From Maribrevibacterium harenarium (GTDB taxonomy: Bacteria; Pseudomonadota; Gammaproteobacteria; Pseudomonadales; Marinomonadaceae): a stretch of 64,000 bases of DNA. The notes under the pieces are model-generated. The model was not told where the DNA came from. It saw only the letters and a list, made by a program, of their open reading frames with translations, and searched no databases. How positions within the stretch are numbered: position 1 is the stretch's first letter; the number at the start of each line of letters is the position of its first letter. Of this stretch, positions 1 through 8,193 are shown piece by piece. The position numbers and the translations under genes were made by a program. Where the stretch lies: contig NZ_VFRR01000002.1 in assembly GCF_006385675.1 (NCBI RefSeq), forward strand, positions 62,001 to 126,000, given 5' to 3'.

Positions 1-362
1 TAACGTCTTAGCACCGCGTTGGTCAGTTTAGTCGCCCACTCTTTGTCCAGCTCTCGACAGAGCTCCACCGCTTCATGTAGAACCGCATGGTCTGGGGTAG
101 ACATGTGATCTAACTGGTACAGCCCCATTAATAGGTTGGCATAAAGGTCTGTATCTTTCTCTTCAAAAGGCTTTTGTAACAAGCTGAGGGCGATGGTATT
201 CAGTTGCGGGTAAAAACGGCAAACACCAAAACAAAGCTCTTTAATTAGTCCTTGCCCTTCATCAAGGTGCTTAACCTGTTTGCTCAGTTGGGTAGACAAA
301 GAGCCATTTTGCTGTAGAACTTGAGTCAGAACTTTGATCGCGATGAAACGGGATGTGCTCAT
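1..362 (-). CDS. rsmB: 16S rRNA (cytosine-967-C5)-methyltransferase, N-terminal part
   Basis: This gene is cut by the left edge; only about 120 N-terminal residues are visible. They read MSTSRFIAIKVLTQVLQQNG and continue with a helical NusB-like RNA-binding domain (LLMGLYQLDHM..DHAVLHEAVELCR), as in RsmB/Sun. RsmB methylates C967 of 16S rRNA in the cytoplasm using SAM; the catalytic Rossmann domain lies outside the window. The start codon overlaps the fmt stop as ATGA (362-359), so the gene is translationally coupled to fmt. The order def-fmt-rsmB is the classical gammaproteobacterial arrangement and supports the call. Confidence 0.92.
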   Translation of the reverse strand, partial: MSTSRFIAIKVLTQVLQQNGSLSTQLSKQVKHLDEGQGLIKELCFGVCRFYPQLNTIALSLLQKPFEEKDTDLYANLLMGLYQLDHMSTPDHAVLHEAVELCRELDKEWATKLTNAVLRR

Positions 363-1333
363 ACACTTTCCCCAAGCATTACACCTAAACCAAGGGTCTG
401 CTGATATTTACCATTCAGGGCATCGCGCACATAAATGCGCTTACCGCCGGGAAATTGGACTTCAGTAATCAATAGTGTACCGTCACCGGTAGCAATACCT
501 ACCCCTTCTTTTGAAACCAGTACCACCTGGCCTGCTGGGGCGCTTTGGTCATTATCATTGACTAAGCTAGCGGCGTGAATCTTCATCACACCGGCGCCTG
601 TTTGCGTGTAGGCACTTGGCCAAGGGCAAAGACCGCGAATCTGGCGTTCAATTTGGGCGGCGGGTTGAGTCCAGTCGATGTTGCCCTCTTCCTTGGTCAG
701 CTTGTGGGCGTAATTTGCGAGGTTATTATCTTGGGCTTCAGCAGTATGGGTACCTGCTTGAATTTGATCTAAGGCGGCAATCAAGGCTGCGCCGCCCAGA
801 GGTGCTAAACGATCATGCAGGCTAGCGGACGTATCAGATGGCTTAATGTCACAAGTGTGCTTAAGAATCATGTCACCGGTATCCAGTCCAACATCCATTT
901 GCATGATGGTGATGCCAGTTTGCACATCACCAGCCAGCAAGGCGCGATGTATCGGTGCAGCACCACGCCAACGGGGTAGCAATGAAGCATGTACGTTGAT
1001 ACAGCCAAGGCGGGGAGTTTCTAGTACCGCTTTTGGCAAAATCAGACCATAGGCAGCCACAATCATAATATCGGCGTTAAAGCTGGCAAGCTCTGCCCGA
1101 TCGGCCTCTTCTTTAAAATTCAGCGGCTGTTTCACCGTGAGACCATGATCTAGAGCCAGCTGCTTGACTGGGCTAGGTACTAGCTTTTGACCACGGCCAG
1201 CTGGGCGGTCTGGCTGAGTGTAAACGGCAACGATTTCGTAGCGCTTTTCTTGGCGTTGATCTAACAAAGCTTGCAAGCTGGCAGCAGCAAATTCTGGTGT
1301 ACCGGCAAAAATGATTTTCAATGGAGCAGACAT
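359..1333 (-). CDS. fmt: Methionyl-tRNA formyltransferase
   Basis: Fmt formylates Met-tRNAfMet with 10-formyl-tetrahydrofolate for translation initiation. The protein begins MSAPLKIIFAGTPEFAA, the canonical Fmt N-terminus, and contains the catalytic-loop signature INVHASLLPRWRGAAPI (about residues 107-123) with the Asn-His-Ser/Asp centre. The C-terminal OB-like domain (GLCPWPSAYT, IYVRDALNG) is complete. I chose ATG at 1333 because AGGA lies 7 bases upstream; a TTG two codons earlier is less likely. The length of 324 aa is normal. It sits between def and rsmB on the same strand, but an intrinsic-terminator-like hairpin separates it from def. Confidence 0.97.
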   Translation of the reverse strand: MSAPLKIIFAGTPEFAAASLQALLDQRQEKRYEIVAVYTQPDRPAGRGQKLVPSPVKQLALDHGLTVKQPLNFKEEADRAELASFNADIMIVAAYGLILPKAVLETPRLGCINVHASLLPRWRGAAPIHRALLAGDVQTGITIMQMDVGLDTGDMILKHTCDIKPSDTSASLHDRLAPLGGAALIAALDQIQAGTHTAEAQDNNLANYAHKLTKEEGNIDWTQPAAQIERQIRGLCPWPSAYTQTGAGVMKIHAASLVNDNDQSAPAGQVVLVSKEGVGIATGDGTLLITEVQFPGGKRIYVRDALNGKYQQTLGLGVMLGESV

Positions 1334-1346
1334 AAACAATCCTATA

Positions 1347-1374
1347 ACGAAAAATCAGGCCGTGGCCTGATTTT
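1347..1374 (-). terminator. Hairpin with U-tract between def and fmt
   Basis: A perfect 11-bp stem (1351-1361 with 1364-1374) has a 2-base loop. On the minus strand it is followed by TTTTTCG. It would terminate or attenuate transcription leaving def before fmt. The hairpin is directly visible; its activity is inferred. Confidence 0.65.
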
Positions 1375-1436
1375 GATATCAATTAGAAGCGCGAGATAGA
1401 GATCAAATAATGGAAGGTACTATCACGCTGCAACCG

Positions 1437-1946
1437 TTAGCCTTCACGTTTTTTCTGGGCTTTCTGTAACTTGGATTTGATACGGTTACGCTTAAGGGGA
1501 GAAAGGTAATCCACCATAAGTTTGCCATCCAAGTGATCGATTTCATGTTGCACACAAACCGCCATCAACTCATCTACATCCAAACTGAATGGTTTGCCGT
1601 GGCGGTCTAACGCCTTAACGCGAACTTTGGCTGCCCGATAGATATGCTCGTAAAAGCCAGGGACGGATAAACAGCCTTCTTGGTATTCATTTGGCTCTTC
1701 ATCCAATACTTCGAACTCGGGGTTAATAAAGACTAAGGGTTCCGAGCGATCTTCAGAGAAGTCCATCACCACCACTCGATAATGATAGTCTACTTGAGTT
1801 GCGGCAAGCCCAAGCCCTTTCTCTTCGTACATGGTGTCGAACATGTCGTCGATTTGGGTTTGTAATGCGTCCGTAAATTCGGTTACCGGCTCTGCAACTT
1901 TGCGTAGCCGCGGATCAGGAAATTCTAAAACAGGTAGTACAGCCAT
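1437..1946 (-). CDS. def: Peptide deformylase
   Basis: This metalloenzyme removes the N-formyl group from nascent polypeptides at the ribosome exit. All three family motifs are present in order: GLGLAATQV (motif 1, about residues 44-52), EGCLSVPG (motif 2, with the metal-binding Cys) and QHEIDHLDG (motif 3, HExxH with two metal-binding His). The 169-aa length is typical of type 1B PDF. It is the first gene of the minus-strand def-fmt-rsmB set and is divergent from dprA. The lysM-type gene found between def and dprA in Pseudomonas is absent here. Confidence 0.97.
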   Translation of the reverse strand: MAVLPVLEFPDPRLRKVAEPVTEFTDALQTQIDDMFDTMYEEKGLGLAATQVDYHYRVVVMDFSEDRSEPLVFINPEFEVLDEEPNEYQEGCLSVPGFYEHIYRAAKVRVKALDRHGKPFSLDVDELMAVCVQHEIDHLDGKLMVDYLSPLKRNRIKSKLQKAQKKREG

Positions 1947-2125
1947 ATCTTTATCCAGTTATTCATTCTGATGCGCCTACTCGTGTTAGGCGCTAGGTTT
2001 ATGTCGTTATTGTACCGTAGAAATCGGTAAAGCTCTTTAGCTGCTGGCGAAGTTTTACCCAATGTGATTGAATATTAGCAACTTTACTGGGGAGTCACTT
2101 CCCGTATACGTGACAAACTTTGCAC

Positions 2126-3391
2126 ATGGATGAGCATATGACCATCGAAAACCTCTTTGCTGGCATCGATCTGAAAACTTGGGTTGGCCTCTCTTGCTTG
2201 AATGGCGTTGGGGCTGGTCGCCTCAACAAGCTGGCCACCTATCTACTTCACCTTGACTCCGCTAACTCCCCTGCTCAGGAAATTTCTGCGGAGCTACTCA
2301 AGCAGCTTGGATGGCCTAAAGACAGCATCGGGCAAGCGTTATACGGTTTAAATGGACGTTGGGGCGATAACATACAACGGCAAATCGACGATACGTTTGC
2401 TTGGTTAGCACACAGTCGTCAGCACCAAATATTGTTACCGTCTAGCCCTGCTTACCCGCCTATACTAAAGGCCATTCCTGTTGCACCGGTAACCTTATAT
2501 GTCAGAGGCTCCGTAATGGCGTTATCGCCCCCTGCTATTGGCATCGTTGGCGCGCGGCGCGCTTCCCCTTACGGTCGCGATGTGGCGCAATCTTGGGCGC
2601 AGCAGTTAGCCGAGGCTGGTATTTGTCCAATAAGTGGCGGTGCTATGGGGATTGATACCTGTGTACATCAGGGCGCACTCAATGCCAGACAAGCGACCAT
2701 TGCGGTGATGGGAACGGGGCTACAGGCGTTGTATCCGCGTCAGAATCACCACCTCTTTGAACAAATTGTCGACACCGGTGGCGCATTGGTAAGTGAATAT
2801 CCACTAAAGACTCAAGCGAGACCACAGCTATTCCCTCCTCGTAATCGAATTATTAGCGGACTCAGCTATGGGATACTGGTAGTGGAAGCCTCAGCCCAGA
2901 GTGGTTCGTTAATCAGCGCCCGCTACGGGTTGGAGCACAATCGTGAAGTAATGGCGATTCCAGGGCGGATTTATGACACCAACGCTGGCGGCACTAACCT
3001 ACTTATCCGGCAAGGTGCGGCGTTAGTGACTTCTGTTGAGGAGGTGCTGAATGAATTACCCAGAGAATGCCGCGATCTGATGCAAAACCTCCATCAAAAT
3101 CAGAGCCCAGCCAAGCCCCAGCAAACGGAATTATTGTTTGCCAGTAACGAACAACATGCACCTCATCGGGAGCGTTCAGATCAGGCCGTTCACTGGGATT
3201 TTTCTGGCTACAGTAAGTCGGAGAGACAAGTATTACAATGTCTAACTGACGCTGCCCAAGGAATGGATTTTGATGAGCTGGTACGGGCCACCCAGTGTCA
3301 CGTCCCCTCCTTGATGCAACAATTGATGTCCCTAGAGCTGACTGGGGTGATTACCAACCAGCAGGGAATGTATCGGCTACAAAAGCATTAG
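2126..3391 (+). CDS. dprA: DNA-processing protein DprA/Smf
   Basis: DprA protects incoming single-stranded DNA during natural transformation and loads RecA on it. The central Rossmann-like domain is visible (IGIVGARRASPYGRDVAQSWA, ISGGAMGIDTCVHQGAL, AVMGTGLQALYPRQN, FPPRNRIISGLSYG, VVEASAQSGSLISARYGLE). A C-terminal winged-helix-like domain, DprA domain 3, follows (SKSERQVLQCLTDAAQGMDFDELVRAT). Starts at 2126 and 2138 are both possible; a GGATGAG just upstream slightly favours 2138. The gene is divergent from def, as in Pseudomonas, but the usual downstream neighbour tsaC/yrdC is not present. Confidence 0.96.
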   Translation: MDEHMTIENLFAGIDLKTWVGLSCLNGVGAGRLNKLATYLLHLDSANSPAQEISAELLKQLGWPKDSIGQALYGLNGRWGDNIQRQIDDTFAWLAHSRQHQILLPSSPAYPPILKAIPVAPVTLYVRGSVMALSPPAIGIVGARRASPYGRDVAQSWAQQLAEAGICPISGGAMGIDTCVHQGALNARQATIAVMGTGLQALYPRQNHHLFEQIVDTGGALVSEYPLKTQARPQLFPPRNRIISGLSYGILVVEASAQSGSLISARYGLEHNREVMAIPGRIYDTNAGGTNLLIRQGAALVTSVEEVLNELPRECRDLMQNLHQNQSPAKPQQTELLFASNEQHAPHRERSDQAVHWDFSGYSKSERQVLQCLTDAAQGMDFDELVRATQCHVPSLMQQLMSLELTGVITNQQGMYRLQKH

Positions 3392-3410
3392 TGGTTAATA
3401 AGCGCTAGTG

Positions 3411-3827
3411 TTAAAACTGGCTAAAAATATCCCGCTTCAACTGCTTGATATCCCGACGCTCTTTTTTGTTAGGTTTGTGGTCGGCCATAATACGACCACC
3501 AAAGGATTTGTTTTCTAAGGCGCGGCGTTCACGTTTCTCGATGGACTCTTGGGTTTCTTCGTATAGCTGCTGTGCAATCGGTGCGCCACGACGCTCTTCG
3601 CTGAGGCCCTTAACGGCAACGGTGACTTCATCCCAACCTTTACGGATGGTTATTAGCGCCCCTAGCTCCACATTGCGCGCCGCTTTACCCTTGGCGCCGT
3701 TGTACATGACTTTGCCGCCATCAATAGCTTCCTTACATAAAGTACGGGTTTTAAAGAAACGTGCCGCCCAAAGCCATTTATCGAGTCTTACTGCTTGTGA
3801 TTCAGTCTGTTTTTCTGCTTTACTCAT
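3411..3827 (-). CDS. hslR: Ribosome-associated heat shock protein Hsp15
   Basis: This small S4-domain protein binds free 50S subunits carrying a stalled nascent chain with peptidyl-tRNA. The S4 RNA-binding motif lies near the N-terminus (VRLDKWLWAARFFKTRTLCKEAIDGGKVMYNG region, residues about 13-44), followed by a Lys/Arg-rich C-terminal tail (KKERRDIKQLKRDIF). The length of 138 aa fits the family. It is convergent with dprA (19 bp apart) and divergent from cysQ (44 bp), so the two share a short promoter region. Confidence 0.93.
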   Translation of the reverse strand: MSKAEKQTESQAVRLDKWLWAARFFKTRTLCKEAIDGGKVMYNGAKGKAARNVELGALITIRKGWDEVTVAVKGLSEERRGAPIAQQLYEETQESIEKRERRALENKSFGGRIMADHKPNKKERRDIKQLKRDIFSQF

Positions 3828-3871
3828 AGGTAGATGACAACAAAGATGAAAGATAAAAAATTGAGGCTGTT

Positions 3872-4717
3872 ATGACGGATCTTGGTCGTTCCCCTACCTT
3901 TTTGCAACTGCAGAAAATTGTTTGTGATGCCGCAGAGGCGATCATGGCAATTTATCAGCAAGCAGACCTAGGTATTGAACAAAAATCCGATAACAGCCCA
4001 GTTACGGCTGCGGACGTAGCAGCTCACGGTATTATCCGCGATGGTTTGATGGCGCTGACGCCGGACATCCCAATTCTGTCTGAAGAAGCGGTGGTGCCCT
4101 ATGAACAACGTATCCAATGGCAGCGTCTATGGGTGGTTGACCCGCTAGATGGCACCAAGGAATTTATCAAACGAAACGGCGAGTTTAGCATTAACATTGC
4201 TCTAGTGGATAATGGCAGACCGATCGTTGGCGTGGTTTATTTGCCTACCACTGCGGAAGGTTATATCGGTGTTACTGAAAACTGGCAGGGTTTACCCCTT
4301 GGCGCTTACAAATGGCATGGGGAGCGTATTGATCAAATTAGTGTCAGAGAGCCACGGGCACCTCTTGTGGCCATGACTAGCCGCAGCCATGGACCTTCCC
4401 TCCCAGAATCCCTACGGCAGACGCTAACGGACGAATTTGACGCCGTACGCGAGCTACCCAAAGGTAGTTCGATCAAAGGCTGCCGTATCGCCGAGGGCAT
4501 TGCTGACTTGCATCTGCGTCGTGGTCCCACCAGTGAATGGGATACGGCAGCACAACAAGCCGTGATTGAAGCCGCGGGTGGTGCTCTACTTACTCCGACC
4601 GGTGAACCCTTCCGCTACAATCAGCGCAAAACCCTATTGAACGGCCATTTCTTTGTGGCAGGCCCAACGATCGCGCCTTACGTTATGGCTTGGTATGAGC
4701 AAAGTGAAGAATCCTAA
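3872..4717 (+). CDS. cysQ: 3'(2'),5'-bisphosphate nucleotidase
   Basis: CysQ hydrolyses PAP/PAPS 3'-phosphate, recycling the by-product of sulfate assimilation. It belongs to the inositol-monophosphatase fold. The metal-site signature DPLDGTKEF with the following NGEFSINIALV (about residues 90-110), an upstream LSEEAVV acid and the C-terminal SEWDTAAQQAVIEAAGG motif are all present. SD TTGAGG at 3861 is 5 bases before the ATG. A strong hairpin terminator follows the stop. A distinct second IMPase-family gene (53576) lacks the KEFI signature, so the two are not duplicates. Confidence 0.95.
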   Translation: MTDLGRSPTFLQLQKIVCDAAEAIMAIYQQADLGIEQKSDNSPVTAADVAAHGIIRDGLMALTPDIPILSEEAVVPYEQRIQWQRLWVVDPLDGTKEFIKRNGEFSINIALVDNGRPIVGVVYLPTTAEGYIGVTENWQGLPLGAYKWHGERIDQISVREPRAPLVAMTSRSHGPSLPESLRQTLTDEFDAVRELPKGSSIKGCRIAEGIADLHLRRGPTSEWDTAAQQAVIEAAGGALLTPTGEPFRYNQRKTLLNGHFFVAGPTIAPYVMAWYEQSEES

Positions 4718-4737
4718 AGCGCCATGGTTGTTGCCAA

Positions 4738-4776
4738 TAAGAAGGCCCTAACTGTTACCAGTTAGGGCCTTCTTTT
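4738..4776. terminator. Bidirectional intrinsic terminator (cysQ / TRAP operon)
   Basis: A 14-bp stem (4741-4754 with 4759-4772) with loop TTAC is followed by TTTT on the plus strand and by an A/T tract on the minus strand. It lies between two convergent genes and can serve both. Confidence 0.9.
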
Positions 4777-4804
4777 ATGGAGTATATCCAGTTTGTTAAT
4801 GTCG

Positions 4805-6124
4805 TCAGTTCATCACGAGATTTGGCAACCAAGTCACCAGATCTGGATTAAACATCACAATGATCAGAACCATCAGTTTGATCAATACAAACGGAGTAAC
4901 CGAACGGTAAATGTCCAACATGGTGATGCCCGGTGGCGCAATGCCTTTTAGGTAGAACAGGGCAAATCCGTATGGGGGTGTTTGTACGGCGATCTCGATG
5001 TTCAAAATCATCAACACACCAAACCAGATTGGATCAAAGCCGAGGGATACCGCAATCGGCGTAAAGATAGGTGCACACATCAACACGATGATAAACTCAT
5101 CAATGATAAAGCCCAGCAACAACATGATGATCTGGAACATGATGATGACCATCATCGGTGGCAAACCAAGGTCTTGGGTGAAGCTGGCTACCATGTTCTG
5201 AACCCCCATCAAAAGATGGAAGTTACTGAATACGGTGGCACCGAAGATGATCCACATGGCGACACTAACCAGCATGGCTGCCTGCATACCGGCATTCTTC
5301 ACCATGCGCACTTTGAAGCGCTTAAAGAAAATCGCCAGTAAAATCGCACCCACTACACCAATCGCACCGGATTCGGTCGGCGTAGCAATACCCATGATGA
5401 TACTGCCAAGTACCGCAACGATAAGCAGTAGTGCTAAGCCACCGTCACGGGCGGTTAACAGCTTCTCTTTCACCGTAGGTTCCACTTCCGGTGGCGGATC
5501 TAGGGGCGCTTTTTTCGGGTTCAGTTTGCAAGTGATCACCACATAAGCAATCAAACAAACAATAGAAATCGCCGCTGGCACCAGTGCCCCGATAAACATC
5601 CGGCCGACGGAGTTTTGCGTGGCCGAGGCAAACATGATCATCGGAATACTTGGTGGGATCAGGATGCCCAAACCACCGCCAGCCATAATGACACCTAGGG
5701 CCAAGCGCTTGTCGTAGCCACGCTCTAGCATCGGGCGTAGTGCAATCGAGCCCGAGGTCATAATACCGGCACCGATAATGCCCACCATGGCGCCAATCAT
5801 GGAACAGACCACGATGACGCTAATGGCCAACGAACCGCGTACCTTACCGATAATGAGCTGGCTAGCATTAAACATAGCGTCGCCAATACCGGAGCGGGTA
5901 AGCAACTGGCCCATGTAGATATACAAAGGAATAGCCAACAAGATAAAACTAAAATGGGTGTCTTCTAACGTAGTTGGGATAACGTTAAAGAGACCATCCC
6001 CCCACGTCATGTAGCCCACTCCCATGGCGATACCGCCAAGGGCTAAGCCCACCGGTGCACCAAGAGCGAAAGTAATTAAAATACAAGCCAGCAGAATGCC
6101 GGTTAATAACTCGATACCAATCAT
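4805..6124 (-). CDS. TRAP transporter large permease subunit (DctM family)
   Basis: This is the large membrane subunit of a tripartite ATP-independent periplasmic transporter, driving sodium- or proton-coupled uptake across the inner membrane. It is 439 aa with about 12 hydrophobic segments. Family sequences such as GIIGAGIMTSGSIALRPMLERGYDKRLALGVIMAGGGLGILIPPSIPMIMFA and TPPYGFALFYLKG (near the C-terminus) are recognisable. It overlaps the small subunit by 4 bp. The substrate cannot be read from this subunit. The gene ends against the shared terminator with cysQ. Confidence 0.95.
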   Translation of the reverse strand: MIGIELLTGILLACILITFALGAPVGLALGGIAMGVGYMTWGDGLFNVIPTTLEDTHFSFILLAIPLYIYMGQLLTRSGIGDAMFNASQLIIGKVRGSLAISVIVVCSMIGAMVGIIGAGIMTSGSIALRPMLERGYDKRLALGVIMAGGGLGILIPPSIPMIMFASATQNSVGRMFIGALVPAAISIVCLIAYVVITCKLNPKKAPLDPPPEVEPTVKEKLLTARDGGLALLLIVAVLGSIIMGIATPTESGAIGVVGAILLAIFFKRFKVRMVKNAGMQAAMLVSVAMWIIFGATVFSNFHLLMGVQNMVASFTQDLGLPPMMVIIMFQIIMLLLGFIIDEFIIVLMCAPIFTPIAVSLGFDPIWFGVLMILNIEIAVQTPPYGFALFYLKGIAPPGITMLDIYRSVTPFVLIKLMVLIIVMFNPDLVTWLPNLVMN

Positions 6125-6672
6125 TCCACGGTTTCCTCTTCGTATTCACTACGGTCAATAATGTGTTTGCCGGTAACCAAATGCACCGCTTCTTCTAACA
6201 CATCACTGGAAAGTTGTAGGATGAGCAACACACTGGCAACGGCCATCATGATCCAGTAGTGATGCATGTGAGGCGCCCATTCACTTTGGCGACGGTAATT
6301 GAACTCGATAGCTTCCTCGAATTTGCCGATGCTCATTTGCAGCACAATGGCCATGAAGAAGATCGCCAAAATAAACGAAAGGATATTAAAGACGCTTCGA
6401 ACTCGCGGCGGAACTTTGTTATACAAAATATCCACGTTAATGTGGGCGCGGCGTTGCTGCGCGTAGGCACCGCCTAGTGCGGCGATATAGCCAAACATAA
6501 ACAAGGATAAATCATAAGCCCAGATGGTTGGCTTATTTAAAAAGTAGCGAGAAAACACTTCGAAGGCTACGACAAACGCCAACGCAGGCATGACCAGAGA
6601 CACAGATTTACCGATCAATGCCACAAGCGCGTGGACAGCTAAGCAATAGCGTCGGATCGCAGACTGTAACAT
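6121..6672 (-). CDS. TRAP transporter small permease subunit (DctQ family)
   Basis: This is the small integral membrane subunit, with four predicted membrane helices and the family feature FSRYFLNKPTIWAYDLSLFMFGYIAALGGAYAQQRRAHINVDI. I chose ATG at 6672 (MLQSAIRRYCLAVH), which has GAGG upstream. A longer reading from 6714 would start inside the transcription-attenuator hairpin. It is 183 aa from that start. It overlaps the large subunit by 4 bp (coupled translation) and follows the binding-protein gene. Confidence 0.92.
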   Translation of the reverse strand: MLQSAIRRYCLAVHALVALIGKSVSLVMPALAFVVAFEVFSRYFLNKPTIWAYDLSLFMFGYIAALGGAYAQQRRAHINVDILYNKVPPRVRSVFNILSFILAIFFMAIVLQMSIGKFEEAIEFNYRRQSEWAPHMHHYWIMMAVASVLLILQLSSDVLEEAVHLVTGKHIIDRSEYEEETVE

Positions 6673-6700
6673 GGGAAAATACCTCAAGGGGAAAACGTAA

Positions 6701-6726
6701 AAAGGCGAACGCATTGCGTTCGCCTT
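6701..6726 (-). terminator. Hairpin/attenuator between TRAP binding protein and permeases
   Basis: A perfect 11-bp stem (6702-6712 with 6716-6726) with a 3-base loop is followed on the minus strand by TTTTTACG, 15 bases after the binding-protein stop. Such hairpins typically let the periplasmic protein be made in excess over the membrane subunits. The structure is visible; the role is inferred. Confidence 0.75.
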
Positions 6727-6741
6727 CAGGGAGAGTAACGA

Positions 6742-7764
6742 TTATTTCTCAGCGCGTAGAATTTCGATCAATTCTTTGCTGTATGGGTCAGCCGCAGCGT
6801 ATTCATCCCATAGACCTGCACCAGCTGCCGCCCATGCTTCTTTATCAGCTGCGCTTGGCTCTGGAGACCATTGCAGACCTTTCGCTTCCATTTCAGCAAC
6901 CGCTTCAGATTCCCACTTACGAGATTTCACTAGCTGTTCTTGAGCGTGAACAGTAGTCGCAGCTTTCACGATGGCTTTTAGATCAGGCGTTAGCTTGTTC
7001 CAAGCTTTGTTGTTGACGATGATTGGCAATACTTGCGCGCCTGCTAGAGGTAGACGGTACATGTATTTCGCTACTTCAACGTGGTTACCATCGCGGTGGT
7101 CGATCATGTTTGAACCGATAGAACCGTCGATTACACCAGTAGAAAGAGAGGTGTAGATTTCAGACCAAGCTAGAGAAACAGGAGAAGCACCTAGGTTACG
7201 TAGGAACTTACCGTATGCACCTGGCGCACGGATTTTCAAGCCTTTGAAGTCTTCAACGGAGTTGATTGGCTTCTTAGTGATGATGTAAACCGGTGGTTGA
7301 ATGTATGGGTCAAGCCATACTAGACCTTGAGAACCGTAAGCTTTCGTTAGCACTTCGTCCCAGCCACGCTCATGGAATAGGGTTAGAAGATCACCCGCGT
7401 CATCAGTACCGCCTGGTAGACCGATTTCAACCACACCTGCAGGCAGCTCACCAGCGTGCATAGATTGGAAAGGTGCACCCATAGTGACTAGACCAGTCTT
7501 AACTGCACCCAAAATACCAGAAGTACCGACACCTTCACCAGAGTACAGTACTTGTACTTTGATACGGCCGTCAGACATGGTTTCGATATTTTTCGCTAGG
7601 TCTTCGTAAACTTCACCGAACGCGGTGCCACGACCGTATAGGTTAGCAAAGCGCCAGTTATGATCGGCTGCGTGAGCAGTGGAAGCGACTGCGCCAACAC
7701 CCAAAGCCACTGCCAGAGAACTCGCTAATAATCGTTTTTTTACTTTTTGTAGAGTTTTTAACAT
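6742..7764 (-). CDS. TRAP transporter substrate-binding protein (DctP family)
   Basis: This is the periplasmic ligand-binding subunit. A Sec signal peptide (MLKTLQKVKKRLLASSLAVALG..STAHA) is cleaved before ADHNWRF. Family features include the selectivity-filter region IKAPGAYGKFL-like LKIRAPGAYGKFLRNLGASPVSLAWSEIYTSLSTGVIDG, with the conserved Arg of RAPG that would contact a carboxylate. It is 340 aa, normal for the family. SD GAGG precedes ATG 7764. It is the first gene of the operon. The substrate is unknown but is probably an organic acid, as for most of the family. Confidence 0.93.
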   Translation of the reverse strand: MLKTLQKVKKRLLASSLAVALGVGAVASTAHAADHNWRFANLYGRGTAFGEVYEDLAKNIETMSDGRIKVQVLYSGEGVGTSGILGAVKTGLVTMGAPFQSMHAGELPAGVVEIGLPGGTDDAGDLLTLFHERGWDEVLTKAYGSQGLVWLDPYIQPPVYIITKKPINSVEDFKGLKIRAPGAYGKFLRNLGASPVSLAWSEIYTSLSTGVIDGSIGSNMIDHRDGNHVEVAKYMYRLPLAGAQVLPIIVNNKAWNKLTPDLKAIVKAATTVHAQEQLVKSRKWESEAVAEMEAKGLQWSPEPSAADKEAWAAAGAGLWDEYAAADPYSKELIEILRAEK

Positions 7765-8193
7765 GCGTTACCTCTCGTGAACATAATTTACATAAACTGG
7801 CCACGACCAGTTACGGTGTGAAACCATTAATTCGATACTTTCAAAAACCTAGGGTGTGTTAAACCGTGCAAAATCTATGTAAAGTTTTGCTACCGTCAAA
7901 CAAAGTTCTTAGTGCTAAATTACCTTAGAAATCAGTCAAATAGATTTTCCATTACGCACCGATTTTGTTCATAAAGCACCTTTTACTGAGCTGTTCGAAG
8001 TGTCGCTTTGCTGCTCATGAAACGCTTTTATCTTTAATTAAATCAATATATTAACTGATGTTTGTCAGCCCCATTGGTGGTTCGCAGTAATTATTTTGAA
8101 TAAGTATTCATAATTAATTAACTCACTTGCACTGTTTTGGTGCTAACCTTTGGGGTCTTAATTAGCGCTTGCGTTACGTCACTATAGTCTTAT
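7765..8193. promoter_or_regulatory. AT-rich intergenic region upstream of the TRAP operon
   Basis: This 429-bp stretch has no convincing gene. It is AT-rich (many TTAATTA-like runs) and lies between the chemoreceptor 3' end and the TRAP operon start, so it should hold the TRAP promoter. I saw no clear palindromic operator or intrinsic terminator. Confidence 0.4.
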